Notes under the pieces: model-generated
The model's database searches: none
Told to the model about the DNA's origin: nothing
What the model saw: the letters and a program-made list of their open reading frames with translations, nothing else
Made by a program: the position numbers and the translations under genes
Source: Clostridia bacterium
Lineage (GTDB): Bacteria > Bacillota_A > Clostridia > Oscillospirales > CAG-272
Direction: 5' to 3'
Length of the DNA stretch: 14,387 bases
Assembly (NCBI GenBank): GCA_017472105.1
Contig: JAFUQY010000191.1
Location: forward strand, 1-14,387
Shown here: in pieces, positions 5,980 to 12,922 of the stretch
How the letters are laid out: each line of letters opens with the position of its first letter
Position numbering within the stretch: the stretch's first letter is position 1

Positions 5980-7071
5980 TCAGAATCGGGAATTGATCGG
6001 GGAATCCTCAATCTGATACTGCCCGAGGATTTCTTCGTTCAGCACGACTTCGCTCAGGTGCGACTCCACAAATTCCGTGAAGCACGCATCCGCAACGACA
6101 GTGTCGTAGTCGGTGAAGAAATCGGCGTTGGCGTCGTCATCCCACGGGCTCTCGTCCATTTCCATCCGCATGACGTAATGGGTGCCGTAGTCGGATTCAA
6201 CCTTCGTGTAATCACCGATTTCCAGCGAGAACGCCGCATCGACCACTTCGGTGATGAAGTCCGCTGTGTTCTGCGTGAGGTAGTAGCCGTTTTTGTAGTA
6301 CTGATCCTCACTCATCGCCGCATAAACTTCGTCAAAATCGCCGCCCTGTGCGAGGGAATCGTCGATCGCTTCGATCAGTTCCGCCTTTGCCGCCGCTTCT
6401 TCATCGGTCAGGGCGGTCATCTTGTGCGTGCCGGATTCGGTGTAGATCGGGTATCCTTCCTCGTCGTAGGCGTATGTGTACTTGTCGTTGACGTAGATAT
6501 GACGCACACGGACGTAGTTTTCATTGAGATATTCCGCGCGGTCCGCATCACTCAGAGCCATCTCGCCGCCATCTGCGAACAGATGCGCAAACACCGCGGA
6601 TGCACGCTCGTCCCGGAGATAAATTTCGCGGAGCATGTTTTTGTTGATCCCGTACTGGGAGAGCGCCTGATTGAACGCAGTTTTGCTTCCGCCGGCGTAT
6701 TCGGTGACAAAATCGGCGATGTACTCGTCCACGGTATCGATGACGGAATCGGACAGCCTGAGACCGTACTCTTCAAACAAACCGTCGCAGATCAGGGACA
6801 TCTGCACGTTATGCCGCACCGCGTCGTTGAGATATTCGCCCGCCGTCATGCCGTCTTCGGTGAGAACGGAGGAATAGAACGTGTCGGTGTCCTGAAAATC
6901 CGAATACATGGAGCGGAAATTGGATTTATAGGTAGCGAGATAGAACTGATACTCGTTTTCGGTGATGGTTTCGTCCCGGAATGTCATGACCGGGGTTCCT
7001 GCCGCACATCCTGTCAGACCGAGAGTGAGAGCGGCAAGCGTCAGAGCAATGGTTTTCTTGAAATTTTTCAC
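5980..7071 (-). CDS. PrsA/SurA-like peptidyl-prolyl isomerase lipoprotein (parvulin type)
   Basis: A 363-residue lipoprotein foldase. The N-terminus has K2, K5-K6, a hydrophobic core and the lipobox L-T-G-C with C22 as the lipid anchor, so it acts on the outer face of the membrane, folding secreted proteins. Residues about 30-185 are the helical SurA/PrsA N-terminal domain. The parvulin domain starts at V-R-V-R-H-I-Y-V (H191) and ends with F281-S-L-E-I-G-D and Y-G-T-H-Y-V (H298), keeping both active-site histidines of the family. Between the first strand and first helix there is an unusual Tyr/Glu-rich insertion, about 195-222. The start is GTG (7071), preceded by AAAGGG and an 8-nt spacer, and it places the signal peptide correctly. 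It lies downstream of mfd, a common order in Firmicutes, but the 104-nt gap holds a possible promoter of its own. Confidence 0.87.
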   Translation of the reverse strand: MKNFKKTIALTLAALTLGLTGCAAGTPVMTFRDETITENEYQFYLATYKSNFRSMYSDFQDTDTFYSSVLTEDGMTAGEYLNDAVRHNVQMSLICDGLFEEYGLRLSDSVIDTVDEYIADFVTEYAGGSKTAFNQALSQYGINKNMLREIYLRDERASAVFAHLFADGGEMALSDADRAEYLNENYVRVRHIYVNDKYTYAYDEEGYPIYTESGTHKMTALTDEEAAAKAELIEAIDDSLAQGGDFDEVYAAMSEDQYYKNGYYLTQNTADFITEVVDAAFSLEIGDYTKVESDYGTHYVMRMEMDESPWDDDANADFFTDYDTVVADACFTEFVESHLSEVVLNEEILGQYQIEDSPINSRF

Positions 7072-7106
7072 GATGGAATCCCTTTCGGGTAAATTTTGTC
7101 GGTTCT

Positions 7107-7112
7107 ATTATA
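7107..7112 (-). promoter_or_regulatory. Possible -10 element for the PrsA-like gene
   Basis: TATAAT on the minus strand about 35 nt before the GTG start, in an AT-rich run. There is no clear -35 hexamer at the right distance (the best is a 3-of-6 match with overlong spacing). The gene may also be read through from mfd, since no convincing terminator lies in 7072-7175. Confidence 0.4.
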
Positions 7113-7175
7113 TATCAAATATATGAACATTCTGTTGCGTGACGGAGAAAATCCGGTGTTTTTTGTGTGATGATC

Positions 7176-10100
7176 TCACTTCTGCACGATTTTCAGGTAC
7201 TTCTGGAGCATTTCCAGCAGAAACTCCGTCGAGCGCATGTTCTTTTTCGTTTTCATGGTGACAAACGGCATCTGACCGAGCATGACGCGGACGCCGAGGG
7301 TGGGATACACCTGTGCGAGCTGCTGGACTGCCATCGCGTTGATCTGATCGGTGTAGAGCCGGATGACGCCGTCCTTTTCCTCGATTTTCGTGAAGCCCGC
7401 CGTTCTGCCCATGGCACGGATCCACGCGATACGGCACAGATTCACCGCCTGCGAATTGGGTTCCCCGTACCGGTCGCACAGCTCGTCGATGATGTCGTCG
7501 TAGTCCGCTTCGTTCATGACCCGCGCGATTCTCTTGTACATGTCCATCCGCTGGGGAGCCGAGGAAATGTACGACTTCGACAGGTACGCGTCACACCGCA
7601 CATCGACCGCGCATTCCGGCAGGGGCTTTTTGACTTCCTCGCCCTTTTCCTCGATCACGGCTTCCTCGAGCAGCTTCATGTACATGTCATAACCGACCGC
7701 GTCGAGGTGACCGTGCTGTTCCGCGCCGAGAAGATTGCCCGCTCCGCGGATTTCAAGGTCACGCAGCGCAATGCGGAAGCCGGCACCGAACTCGGCGTAT
7801 TCCCGGATCGCGGACAGTCGCTTCTGTGCGATTTCGGTGAGCTGGCGTCCCTTGCGGAAGGTGAAGTACGCAAACGCTCTCGTGCTCGACCGGCCCACAC
7901 GTCCGCGGATCTGATGGAGCTGGGAGAGACCGTAGTTTTCGGCGTTCTCGATGATGAGCGTGTTCGCATTGGGAATATCGACGCCGGTTTCGATGATCGT
8001 GGTGCAGACGAGGATATCGACGTCCCCGCGGATCAGGCCTTCCCACACTTCCTCGATGGATTCCCGGTCCATTTTGCCGTGCGCCACCGCGATTCTTGCG
8101 TCGGGGACTGCCTTCTGGATGTGCTCCGCGGTGTTGTAGATGCCCTCGACCTTGTTGTAGAGGTAGAACACCTGACCGCCGCGGCGCAGTTCTCTCCGGA
8201 TTGCTTCGTAAATCAGCGGTTCGTCGTGCTCCATGACGTAGGTCTGCACGGGAGTTCTGAGCCCCGGCGCTTCTTCCAGTACGCTCATGTCGACGATGCC
8301 GCCCATTGCCATGTTGAGCGTACGCGGAATCGGCGTTGCAGTGAGGGTGAGAATGTCCGCGTTGACGGCGATCTGCTTGAGCTTTTCCTTCTGTGCAACG
8401 CCGAAACGCTGTTCCTCGTCGATGATGATGAGCCCGAGATCGCGGAACTGTACGTCCTTCGAGATGAGCCGGTGCGTGCCGATGATGATATCAACGTCGC
8501 CCCGTGCCACTTTGCGGAGAGTTGCCGCCTGCTCGGAGGGAGTCCGGAATCTTGAAACCATGTCAACCGACACCGGGAACGCGCGCATGCGGCTCAAAAA
8601 GGTCTGGAAATGCTGGTACGCGAGAATCGTTGTCGGAACGAGAACCGCCACCTGCTTGCCGCTCATGACTGCCTTGAATGCCGCGCGGAGTGCCACCTCA
8701 GTCTTGCCGTAGCCGACGTCACCGCAGAGAAGCCGGTCCATCGGGTAGGGCTGTTCCATGTCGTGCCGGATATCGTTGATCGCCATGAGCTGACCGTCGG
8801 TCTCTTCGTATGCGAAGGAATCGGCAAACTCGCGGCACATGTCGTCGTCGGGATCAAAAGCAATGCCGGAGGTGCGCTTCCGTCTGGCGTACAGCTCGAT
8901 GAGCTCCTTCGCCATCTCTTTCGTCGCGGCTTTGGCTTTGTTCTTCGCCTTGAACCAGTCCGCACCGCCCATTTTCGAGAGCTTAACCGCACCCGTATCC
9001 GATCCCGCGCCGATGTATTTCGACACATGATCGAGCTGATCGACCGGGAGGAACAGCTTGTCGCTTCCGGAGTAGCGGATGTGAACGTAGTCGCGCGAGC
9101 TGCCGTCGATGGTGAGGGTTTCCATGCCCATGTACTGCCCGATGCCGTAGGCTTCATGCACGACAAAGTCCCCGACGTCGAGGTCTGCGTAGGACAGAAT
9201 CGCCTCGGTCGCGGATTTCTTGACGGTCTTTTTCTTCAAAAATCTGCCGTGGGACGGACGGGACGCTTCCTTGGAGAACTCCATCAGCACGAATTTCGGG
9301 TATGCCAGCTCAAATCCGCCCGGGAACTCGCCGACCATGAGGAGCACCGGAGATTTTTTGCCCTCCAGAACCGAATCCGGGATCACCGCACCCTCGTCCG
9401 CGGACATTGCCGTATAGCCGTCGCCGGTGAGGGATTCGAGCAGTGCCGTTTTCTCCGCTTCACTCGAGCAGATGACGGCGGCGGTGTAATTTTCGCCCGT
9501 GAACCGTGCCAGATCCTCCGTGAACAGCGCGAGATTGCCGGCATAGGCGGACACATGGCGTGTATTGAAAATGAAGAGTCCCGCGGGCGTCATGCCGGTA
9601 TGGCTCCGTGAGAGCGCGTCGATGTACACCACGGGAGCATCCTGACGGTCACCGATTTCGTCGAATGTCCGCAGGAAAATCCCGTTTTTCATCGGAGGCA
9701 GCTCGTACGATTCCACCATGCCCTCAATGCTCTGCTCAACAAGCGCTGCCGATGCGTTCGTGCGTTCCTCACAGGCACCGGAATCGACCAGAATCATCGG
9801 GCCGCACGGGTAATCAAGCATGCAGGTACCGTCGGGATAGATCACGGGCAGGTATTTGTCGGCGAAGTTCACCTCAAAGCCTTCTTCAAGCGAGGTCAGC
9901 TCACTTTGCAGAACCGATGCCGCACGGGTGTGTTTTTCGTCCGCGCCTTCCACTCTGCCGAGCCTGCGGATGTGACGACGGATCAGCTCCGCCATCTCTT
10001 CCCGGATGCTTTTCGGGATCACCAGCTCGCGCACCGGCGGAAATACCAGCTCATCGGGAGCGTCGCCGGAGAACCGCTGGGTTTCGGGAGAGAAGTAGCC

Positions 10101-10742
10101 CATCCGGTCGATTTCGTCCCCGAACAGCTCCATGCGGACGGGTTCCATGCCGGGTGCGTACACATCGACAATGCCGCCGCGGAGTGCGAACTGACCGGAT
10201 GCTTCGACCAGCTCCACGCGGGTATATCCGGCGTCGGACAAGGCGGAAGAGAGTTTTTCCGTGTCAAGCGGCTCGTCGTAGGATACCTTCACGCACAGAC
10301 CGCGCAGAACATCCGGCCCGACCGTGACCTGCAGAACCGCATCCGCCGTCGTACAGATCACACCGGGACGTTTTTCATCCGGCAGGATTCCCGCAAGCGC
10401 GGACAGAACGCAGAGACGCTCGCCCTCGGTTTCGTGGGAGGACGTAATATTCGAGAAGCAGTACTCGCGTCCCGGGAAATACGCCGCCTTCACCCCGACG
10501 GAGAGCAGAAAATCGCGGAATGCGGATGCCTTCTTCTCCTCCGGGAACAGGAGCACGAGCGGATTGTCCGGAGACGCAAAATCCTCCGCCATGCACTGGA
10601 GGAAGATGTGCTCGGAGCCGTCGGTGAGTCCGCTGACGTAGTATGGTTTGCGTTTTTCCCAGACCCGCGCGGTCATTGCGGCGGTGAGGGAGGTATATTC
10701 GCGGTTTTTACGGAATATATCGCAGAGGAATGTATAGTTCAT
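7176..10742 (-). CDS. mfd: Transcription-repair coupling factor Mfd
   Basis: A full-length 1188-residue Mfd (family usually about 1150-1180). Mfd is a cytoplasmic DNA translocase that pushes stalled RNA polymerase off DNA and recruits UvrA to the lesion. The N-terminal UvrB-homology module has G-Q-F-A-x-R-G-G-I-V-D-V and M-E-L-F-G-D-E. The RNA polymerase-interacting CarD-like domain (about 515-580) has V-V-H-E-A-Y-G-I-G-Q-Y and L-F-L-P-V-D-Q-L. Next come the superfamily-2 translocase motifs: Walker A G-D-V-G-Y-G-K-T with K680, the DEEQ box at 775-778, T-A-T-P-I-P-R-T-L, and motif VI R-G-R-V-G-R at 946-951. The C-terminal TRCF domain carries E-L-C-D-R-Y-G-E-P. The ATG at 10742 has AAGAAGG 5 nt upstream. 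It follows pth by 42 nt, the usual Firmicutes pth-mfd order, and most likely shares its promoter. All motifs look intact. Confidence 0.98.
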   Translation of the reverse strand: MNYTFLCDIFRKNREYTSLTAAMTARVWEKRKPYYVSGLTDGSEHIFLQCMAEDFASPDNPLVLLFPEEKKASAFRDFLLSVGVKAAYFPGREYCFSNITSSHETEGERLCVLSALAGILPDEKRPGVICTTADAVLQVTVGPDVLRGLCVKVSYDEPLDTEKLSSALSDAGYTRVELVEASGQFALRGGIVDVYAPGMEPVRMELFGDEIDRMGYFSPETQRFSGDAPDELVFPPVRELVIPKSIREEMAELIRRHIRRLGRVEGADEKHTRAASVLQSELTSLEEGFEVNFADKYLPVIYPDGTCMLDYPCGPMILVDSGACEERTNASAALVEQSIEGMVESYELPPMKNGIFLRTFDEIGDRQDAPVVYIDALSRSHTGMTPAGLFIFNTRHVSAYAGNLALFTEDLARFTGENYTAAVICSSEAEKTALLESLTGDGYTAMSADEGAVIPDSVLEGKKSPVLLMVGEFPGGFELAYPKFVLMEFSKEASRPSHGRFLKKKTVKKSATEAILSYADLDVGDFVVHEAYGIGQYMGMETLTIDGSSRDYVHIRYSGSDKLFLPVDQLDHVSKYIGAGSDTGAVKLSKMGGADWFKAKNKAKAATKEMAKELIELYARRKRTSGIAFDPDDDMCREFADSFAYEETDGQLMAINDIRHDMEQPYPMDRLLCGDVGYGKTEVALRAAFKAVMSGKQVAVLVPTTILAYQHFQTFLSRMRAFPVSVDMVSRFRTPSEQAATLRKVARGDVDIIIGTHRLISKDVQFRDLGLIIIDEEQRFGVAQKEKLKQIAVNADILTLTATPIPRTLNMAMGGIVDMSVLEEAPGLRTPVQTYVMEHDEPLIYEAIRRELRRGGQVFYLYNKVEGIYNTAEHIQKAVPDARIAVAHGKMDRESIEEVWEGLIRGDVDILVCTTIIETGVDIPNANTLIIENAENYGLSQLHQIRGRVGRSSTRAFAYFTFRKGRQLTEIAQKRLSAIREYAEFGAGFRIALRDLEIRGAGNLLGAEQHGHLDAVGYDMYMKLLEEAVIEEKGEEVKKPLPECAVDVRCDAYLSKSYISSAPQRMDMYKRIARVMNEADYDDIIDELCDRYGEPNSQAVNLCRIAWIRAMGRTAGFTKIEEKDGVIRLYTDQINAMAVQQLAQVYPTLGVRVMLGQMPFVTMKTKKNMRSTEFLLEMLQKYLKIVQK

Positions 10743-10784
10743 GAATACCTTCTTTCCGGTTTTATCGTTTCTGTCGGTCGGAAA

Positions 10785-11423
10785 TCAGAATTTAACGCCG
10801 TTGAACTTGCCCATCGCGTCGTCGAGCTTTCCTTCAATCAGCATCGGCACCGCTTCGTGGACGCATCCGAAGACTTCGAACATCTTCTTCTGATCGTCCT
10901 CCGGAATCTTGCCGAGCACCCAGTCCGCCATGTCGTATTCCCGGTTCGGTTTCTCGCCTACCCCGATGCGGATGCGCGGGAACTGGTCGGTGTTCATGAT
11001 GGTGATGATGCTGCGCAGTCCCTTCTGACCGCCGTCGGAGCCGGATTTGCGGATGCGCATTCTGCCGGGAGCCTGTGCCACGTCGTCGGAAATGACGATG
11101 ATCTTCTCCGGCGGAATCTTGTAGAAATTCGCCGCTTCGGAGACTGCTTCCCCGGACGCGTTCATGAATGTCTGCGGCTTCATGATGAGAACACGCTTGC
11201 CGGCGATGGTGGTCTGCGCGGTGAGAGCCTTGAACTTGAGCTGATTGACCTTGATGCCCAGCTTCTGGCTGATGTAGTCGATTGCGAGAAATCCCGCGTT
11301 GTGACGGGTGAAGGTGTATTTATCCCCGGGATTGCCGAGTCCTGCCACGATGTATTCGGGAGCACCGGCATCTGCGGGAGAAGCGGATTGGATTTTCCTG
11401 AACAGGTCGAAAATGTCTGCCAT
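10785..11423 (-). CDS. pth: Peptidyl-tRNA hydrolase with short N-terminal extension
   Basis: A 212-residue cytoplasmic hydrolase that cleaves the ester bond of peptidyl-tRNA released from stalled ribosomes. Signatures: G-L-G-N-P-G at 28-33 with N31, T-R-H-N-A-G-F with catalytic H41, K-P-Q-T-F-M-N-A-S-G at 82-91 with N88, and S-D-D at 112-114, where D113 matches the aspartate that activates the histidine. The loop usually written G-G-H-N-G-L reads G-G-Q-K-G-L here (Q133), a change at a position where the E. coli enzyme has a histidine. About 24 residues precede the usual start of the domain. The ATG at 11423 is supported by a GAGGT ribosome site 4-5 nt before it, so the extension is probably real. 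It is the first gene of the pth-mfd operon and has a consensus promoter and a structured leader. Confidence 0.96.
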   Translation of the reverse strand: MADIFDLFRKIQSASPADAGAPEYIVAGLGNPGDKYTFTRHNAGFLAIDYISQKLGIKVNQLKFKALTAQTTIAGKRVLIMKPQTFMNASGEAVSEAANFYKIPPEKIIVISDDVAQAPGRMRIRKSGSDGGQKGLRSIITIMNTDQFPRIRIGVGEKPNREYDMADWVLGKIPEDDQKKMFEVFGCVHEAVPMLIEGKLDDAMGKFNGVKF

Positions 11424-11447
11424 AAGTACCTCATTTGTTTGTAACGC

Positions 11448-11482
11448 GCAAAAAGCCCGTTTTTCATAAACGAGCGGTTTGC
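11448..11482 (-). terminator. Terminator-like hairpin in the leader of pth
   Basis: On the minus strand, GCTCGTTT (11468-11475) pairs with AAACGGGC (11455-11462) around a 5-nt loop, with one G-T pair, and is followed by TTTTT (11450-11454). An outer GCAAA/TTTGC pairing, across a 2x2 internal loop, can extend the stem at the cost of the U-tract. It lies downstream of the consensus pth promoter and 25 nt before the pth start codon. It may end read-through from the VOC gene, or act as an attenuator of pth-mfd. Confidence 0.6.
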
Positions 11483-11497
11483 TTATTGTTTTCCATC

Positions 11498-11526
11498 ATT
11501 ATATCATGTATGCGCCGGGATGTCAA
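11498..11526 (-). promoter_or_regulatory. Consensus sigma-A promoter for pth-mfd
   Basis: On the minus strand TTGACA (11521-11526) and TATAAT (11498-11503) are exactly 17 nt apart, a perfect consensus. The -35 starts just 3 nt past the stop codon of the VOC gene (11530-11532). The expected start near 11491 gives a leader of roughly 68 nt before the pth start codon, containing the hairpin at 11448-11482. Confidence 0.9.
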
Positions 11527-11529
11527 GAT

Positions 11530-11898
11530 TCACCTTTTCGGCAGGATCTCGATCCAGTAGCCGTCGGGGTCTTCGATGAAGTACAGCCCCATCGCGGTGT
11601 TTTCAAAGCAGATGCATCCCATCTGTTTATGATGTTCGTGCGCGGCTTCGAAATCGTCCGCTTCGAATGCGATGTGGAATTCGTCCTCGCCGAGATCGTA
11701 TTTCTGCGGATGGTCGCGCAGCTCGGTCAGCTCCATTTCAAATCCGCCGTCCTCCGTGCCGATGAAGCAGATCGTGAACGACCCGTCCCCTGCGGTATGG
11801 CGGCGCTTTTCCTTCAGTCCGAGTGCGGCTTCATAGAATTTCAGGGATTCTTCCAGACTGGCGACGTTGTAGTTCTCGTGAATGGGCTTGAATTTCAT
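11530..11898 (-). CDS. VOC superfamily protein, glyoxalase I (GloA)-like
   Basis: A 122-residue two-module VOC-fold protein, the size of bacterial glyoxalase I. All four metal-ligand positions of that enzyme can be placed: H7 in the first strand (I-H-E-N-Y-N-V), E56 in M-E-L-T-E-L, H75 in F-H-I-A-F, and E117 in D-P-D-G-Y-W-I-E-I-L. The S-L-K-F-Y-E-A-A-L-G-L helix is typical. Glyoxalase I isomerises the hemithioacetal of methylglyoxal and a thiol; many Clostridia lack glutathione, so the thiol cofactor or even the reaction may differ. Other VOC enzymes (fosfomycin thiol transferases, epimerases) share the fold, so the call is by metal-site pattern. The ATG at 11898 has AAAGGAG at 11905-11911. 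It follows the MBL-fold hydrolase gene by 30 nt on the same strand, so the two form an operon. Confidence 0.85.
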   Translation of the reverse strand: MKFKPIHENYNVASLEESLKFYEAALGLKEKRRHTAGDGSFTICFIGTEDGGFEMELTELRDHPQKYDLGEDEFHIAFEADDFEAAHEHHKQMGCICFENTAMGLYFIEDPDGYWIEILPKR

Positions 11899-11928
11899 GG
11901 GAGACTCCTTTCAATCTTATATCGTACG

Positions 11929-12630
11929 TTATTTCAGTGTAACCTTCGAGCCGGGGTCCATGGTGATGATCTTGCTCCGGTAATCGCGGGAGATGGGGTC
12001 GAACATGAGATCCTCCACAATTTTCGAGGAGCCGAAGAAATGCATGGGAACGGCGTTTTTGATGCGGAAATGCTTCATATAATAGTCAAAGCCGAGGAAG
12101 GAATACATGCCCTGCCGGGTATCGAGCGGGAGGAACGCGGTGTCGATCTGGAAATGGCGCAGTCCCTTCGTGTATTCCCGGAATGCGGAGGTCATCTCGT
12201 ACACCTCGTTCTCGCTCATGCCCGGCCAAAGCCAGAGATTGAGGTCGCCCGCGTGGAAGATGTTCCGCCCATTGCAGCATGCGAGATACGCCACACCGAC
12301 ATCCGTCGACGGCAGTACCTTGATGCGGAAGCGGCTTTCCGGCTTGATATCCATACCCGGCTCCGCGCAGATGTAGTCCGTCACGCCGCAGCTTTCGACC
12401 ACGTCCTTCGGAATGTCGTGCGAAATGACGAACTTCACGCCCGGATGCTCGCTGCATATACTGAGAATATCCGGATTGAAGTGATCCTCGTGAACGTGGC
12501 TGACAAAGACGTACAGCTTCTTGTTCAGCGGAATTCTCGGCAGCACGCCTTCGGAGTAGTCAAAAATAAGCATATGGGTTTCGGATTCCACGGTAAATCC
12601 GCTGTGTCCGGTACAGTTAATCAGTATCAT
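11929..12630 (-). CDS. MBL-fold metallo-hydrolase
   Basis: A 233-residue metallo-beta-lactamase-fold hydrolase. The metal-binding motif S-H-V-H-E-D-H at 44-50 supplies H45, H47, D49 and H50; H-A-G-D at 126-129 supplies the third histidine and the bridging aspartate D129; M-H-F-F-G at 196-200 supplies the late histidine H197. Such enzymes bind two zinc, iron or manganese ions and hydrolyse esters, thioesters, lactones or phosphodiesters. The overall layout (short N-terminal strands, S-T-D-V-G-V-A-Y strand before H-A-G-D) is closer to UlaG/YtkL-like lactonase relatives than to beta-lactamases. No signal peptide is seen, so it is cytoplasmic. I chose the ATG at 12630 because GAGGGAG lies 5 nt before it; the open frame continues 50 codons upstream into the promoter region without a ribosome site. 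It is the first gene of an operon with the GloA-like protein. Confidence 0.87.
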   Translation of the reverse strand: MILINCTGHSGFTVESETHMLIFDYSEGVLPRIPLNKKLYVFVSHVHEDHFNPDILSICSEHPGVKFVISHDIPKDVVESCGVTDYICAEPGMDIKPESRFRIKVLPSTDVGVAYLACCNGRNIFHAGDLNLWLWPGMSENEVYEMTSAFREYTKGLRHFQIDTAFLPLDTRQGMYSFLGFDYYMKHFRIKNAVPMHFFGSSKIVEDLMFDPISRDYRSKIITMDPGSKVTLK

Positions 12631-12688
12631 AAATTCTCCCTCACACGGATGAAGTGAATGTGAAATCTCCGTAAACCCGTGTATGAAT

Positions 12689-12717
12689 ATGTTATCATTA
12701 TAAGCGGTTTTTGTCAA
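12689..12717 (-). promoter_or_regulatory. Promoter for the MBL-VOC operon
   Basis: On the minus strand TTGACA (12712-12717) is a perfect -35; 17 nt downstream lies TAACAT (12689-12694, 4 of 6). A perfect TATAAT at 12697-12702 is also present but only 9 nt from the -35. The start would be near 12682, about 50 nt before the start codon. The interval 12631-12922 between this operon and nahK holds no gene, only the two divergent promoters and a repeat. Confidence 0.6.
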
Positions 12718-12768
12718 TAGTCCTTTTGCGAAAGATTGATGTTTGGTCAAAAAACCGAAAAATCGCGC

Positions 12769-12788
12769 AATATCCATCAATATCCATT
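12769..12788 (+). repeat. Tandem 10-bp direct repeat upstream of the nahK promoter
   Basis: AATATCCATC at 12769-12778 is followed directly by AATATCCATT at 12779-12788 (9 of 10 identical). The copies are one helical turn apart and end 7 nt before the -35 element of the nahK promoter, a position suited to an activator bound as a head-to-tail dimer. Confidence 0.65.
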
Positions 12789-12795
12789 CGGGGTA

Positions 12796-12824
12796 TTTAC
12801 TTTTCGTTTTTTTCGTGGTATAAT
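12796..12824 (+). promoter_or_regulatory. Sigma-A promoter for nahK
   Basis: TTTACT (12796-12801, 4 of 6) and TATAAT (12819-12824, perfect) with a 17-nt spacer. The start would be near 12831, giving a leader of about 92 nt before the ATG at 12923. The imperfect -35 fits control by an activator at the neighbouring repeats. Confidence 0.75.
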
Positions 12825-12922
12825 ATCAGTGATGCACTGTGCCGTGCGTCTCTTTATTACGTAAAAAATCATCTTATATAACCACATTCCTTCCCCATGC
12901 GGAATCAGAAAGGAACCCAGCG

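Noticed and set aside
7140..7165. A small inverted repeat (CGGA/TCCG) after mfd as a terminator
   Set aside because: The stem is only 4 bp and is not followed by a T-run on the minus strand.
7167..8555. Long plus-strand open frames opposite mfd and pth (7167-8555, 8610-9611, 9906-11444)
   Set aside because: They are antisense to intact Mfd and Pth coding sequences, and their products are His/Val/Asp-rich with no recognisable motif.
11180..11467. An ATG in the loop of the pth leader hairpin opening a 95-codon frame that overlaps pth; a possible leader peptide
   Set aside because: There is no ribosome site before it, and the frame simply runs on through the start of pth out of frame.
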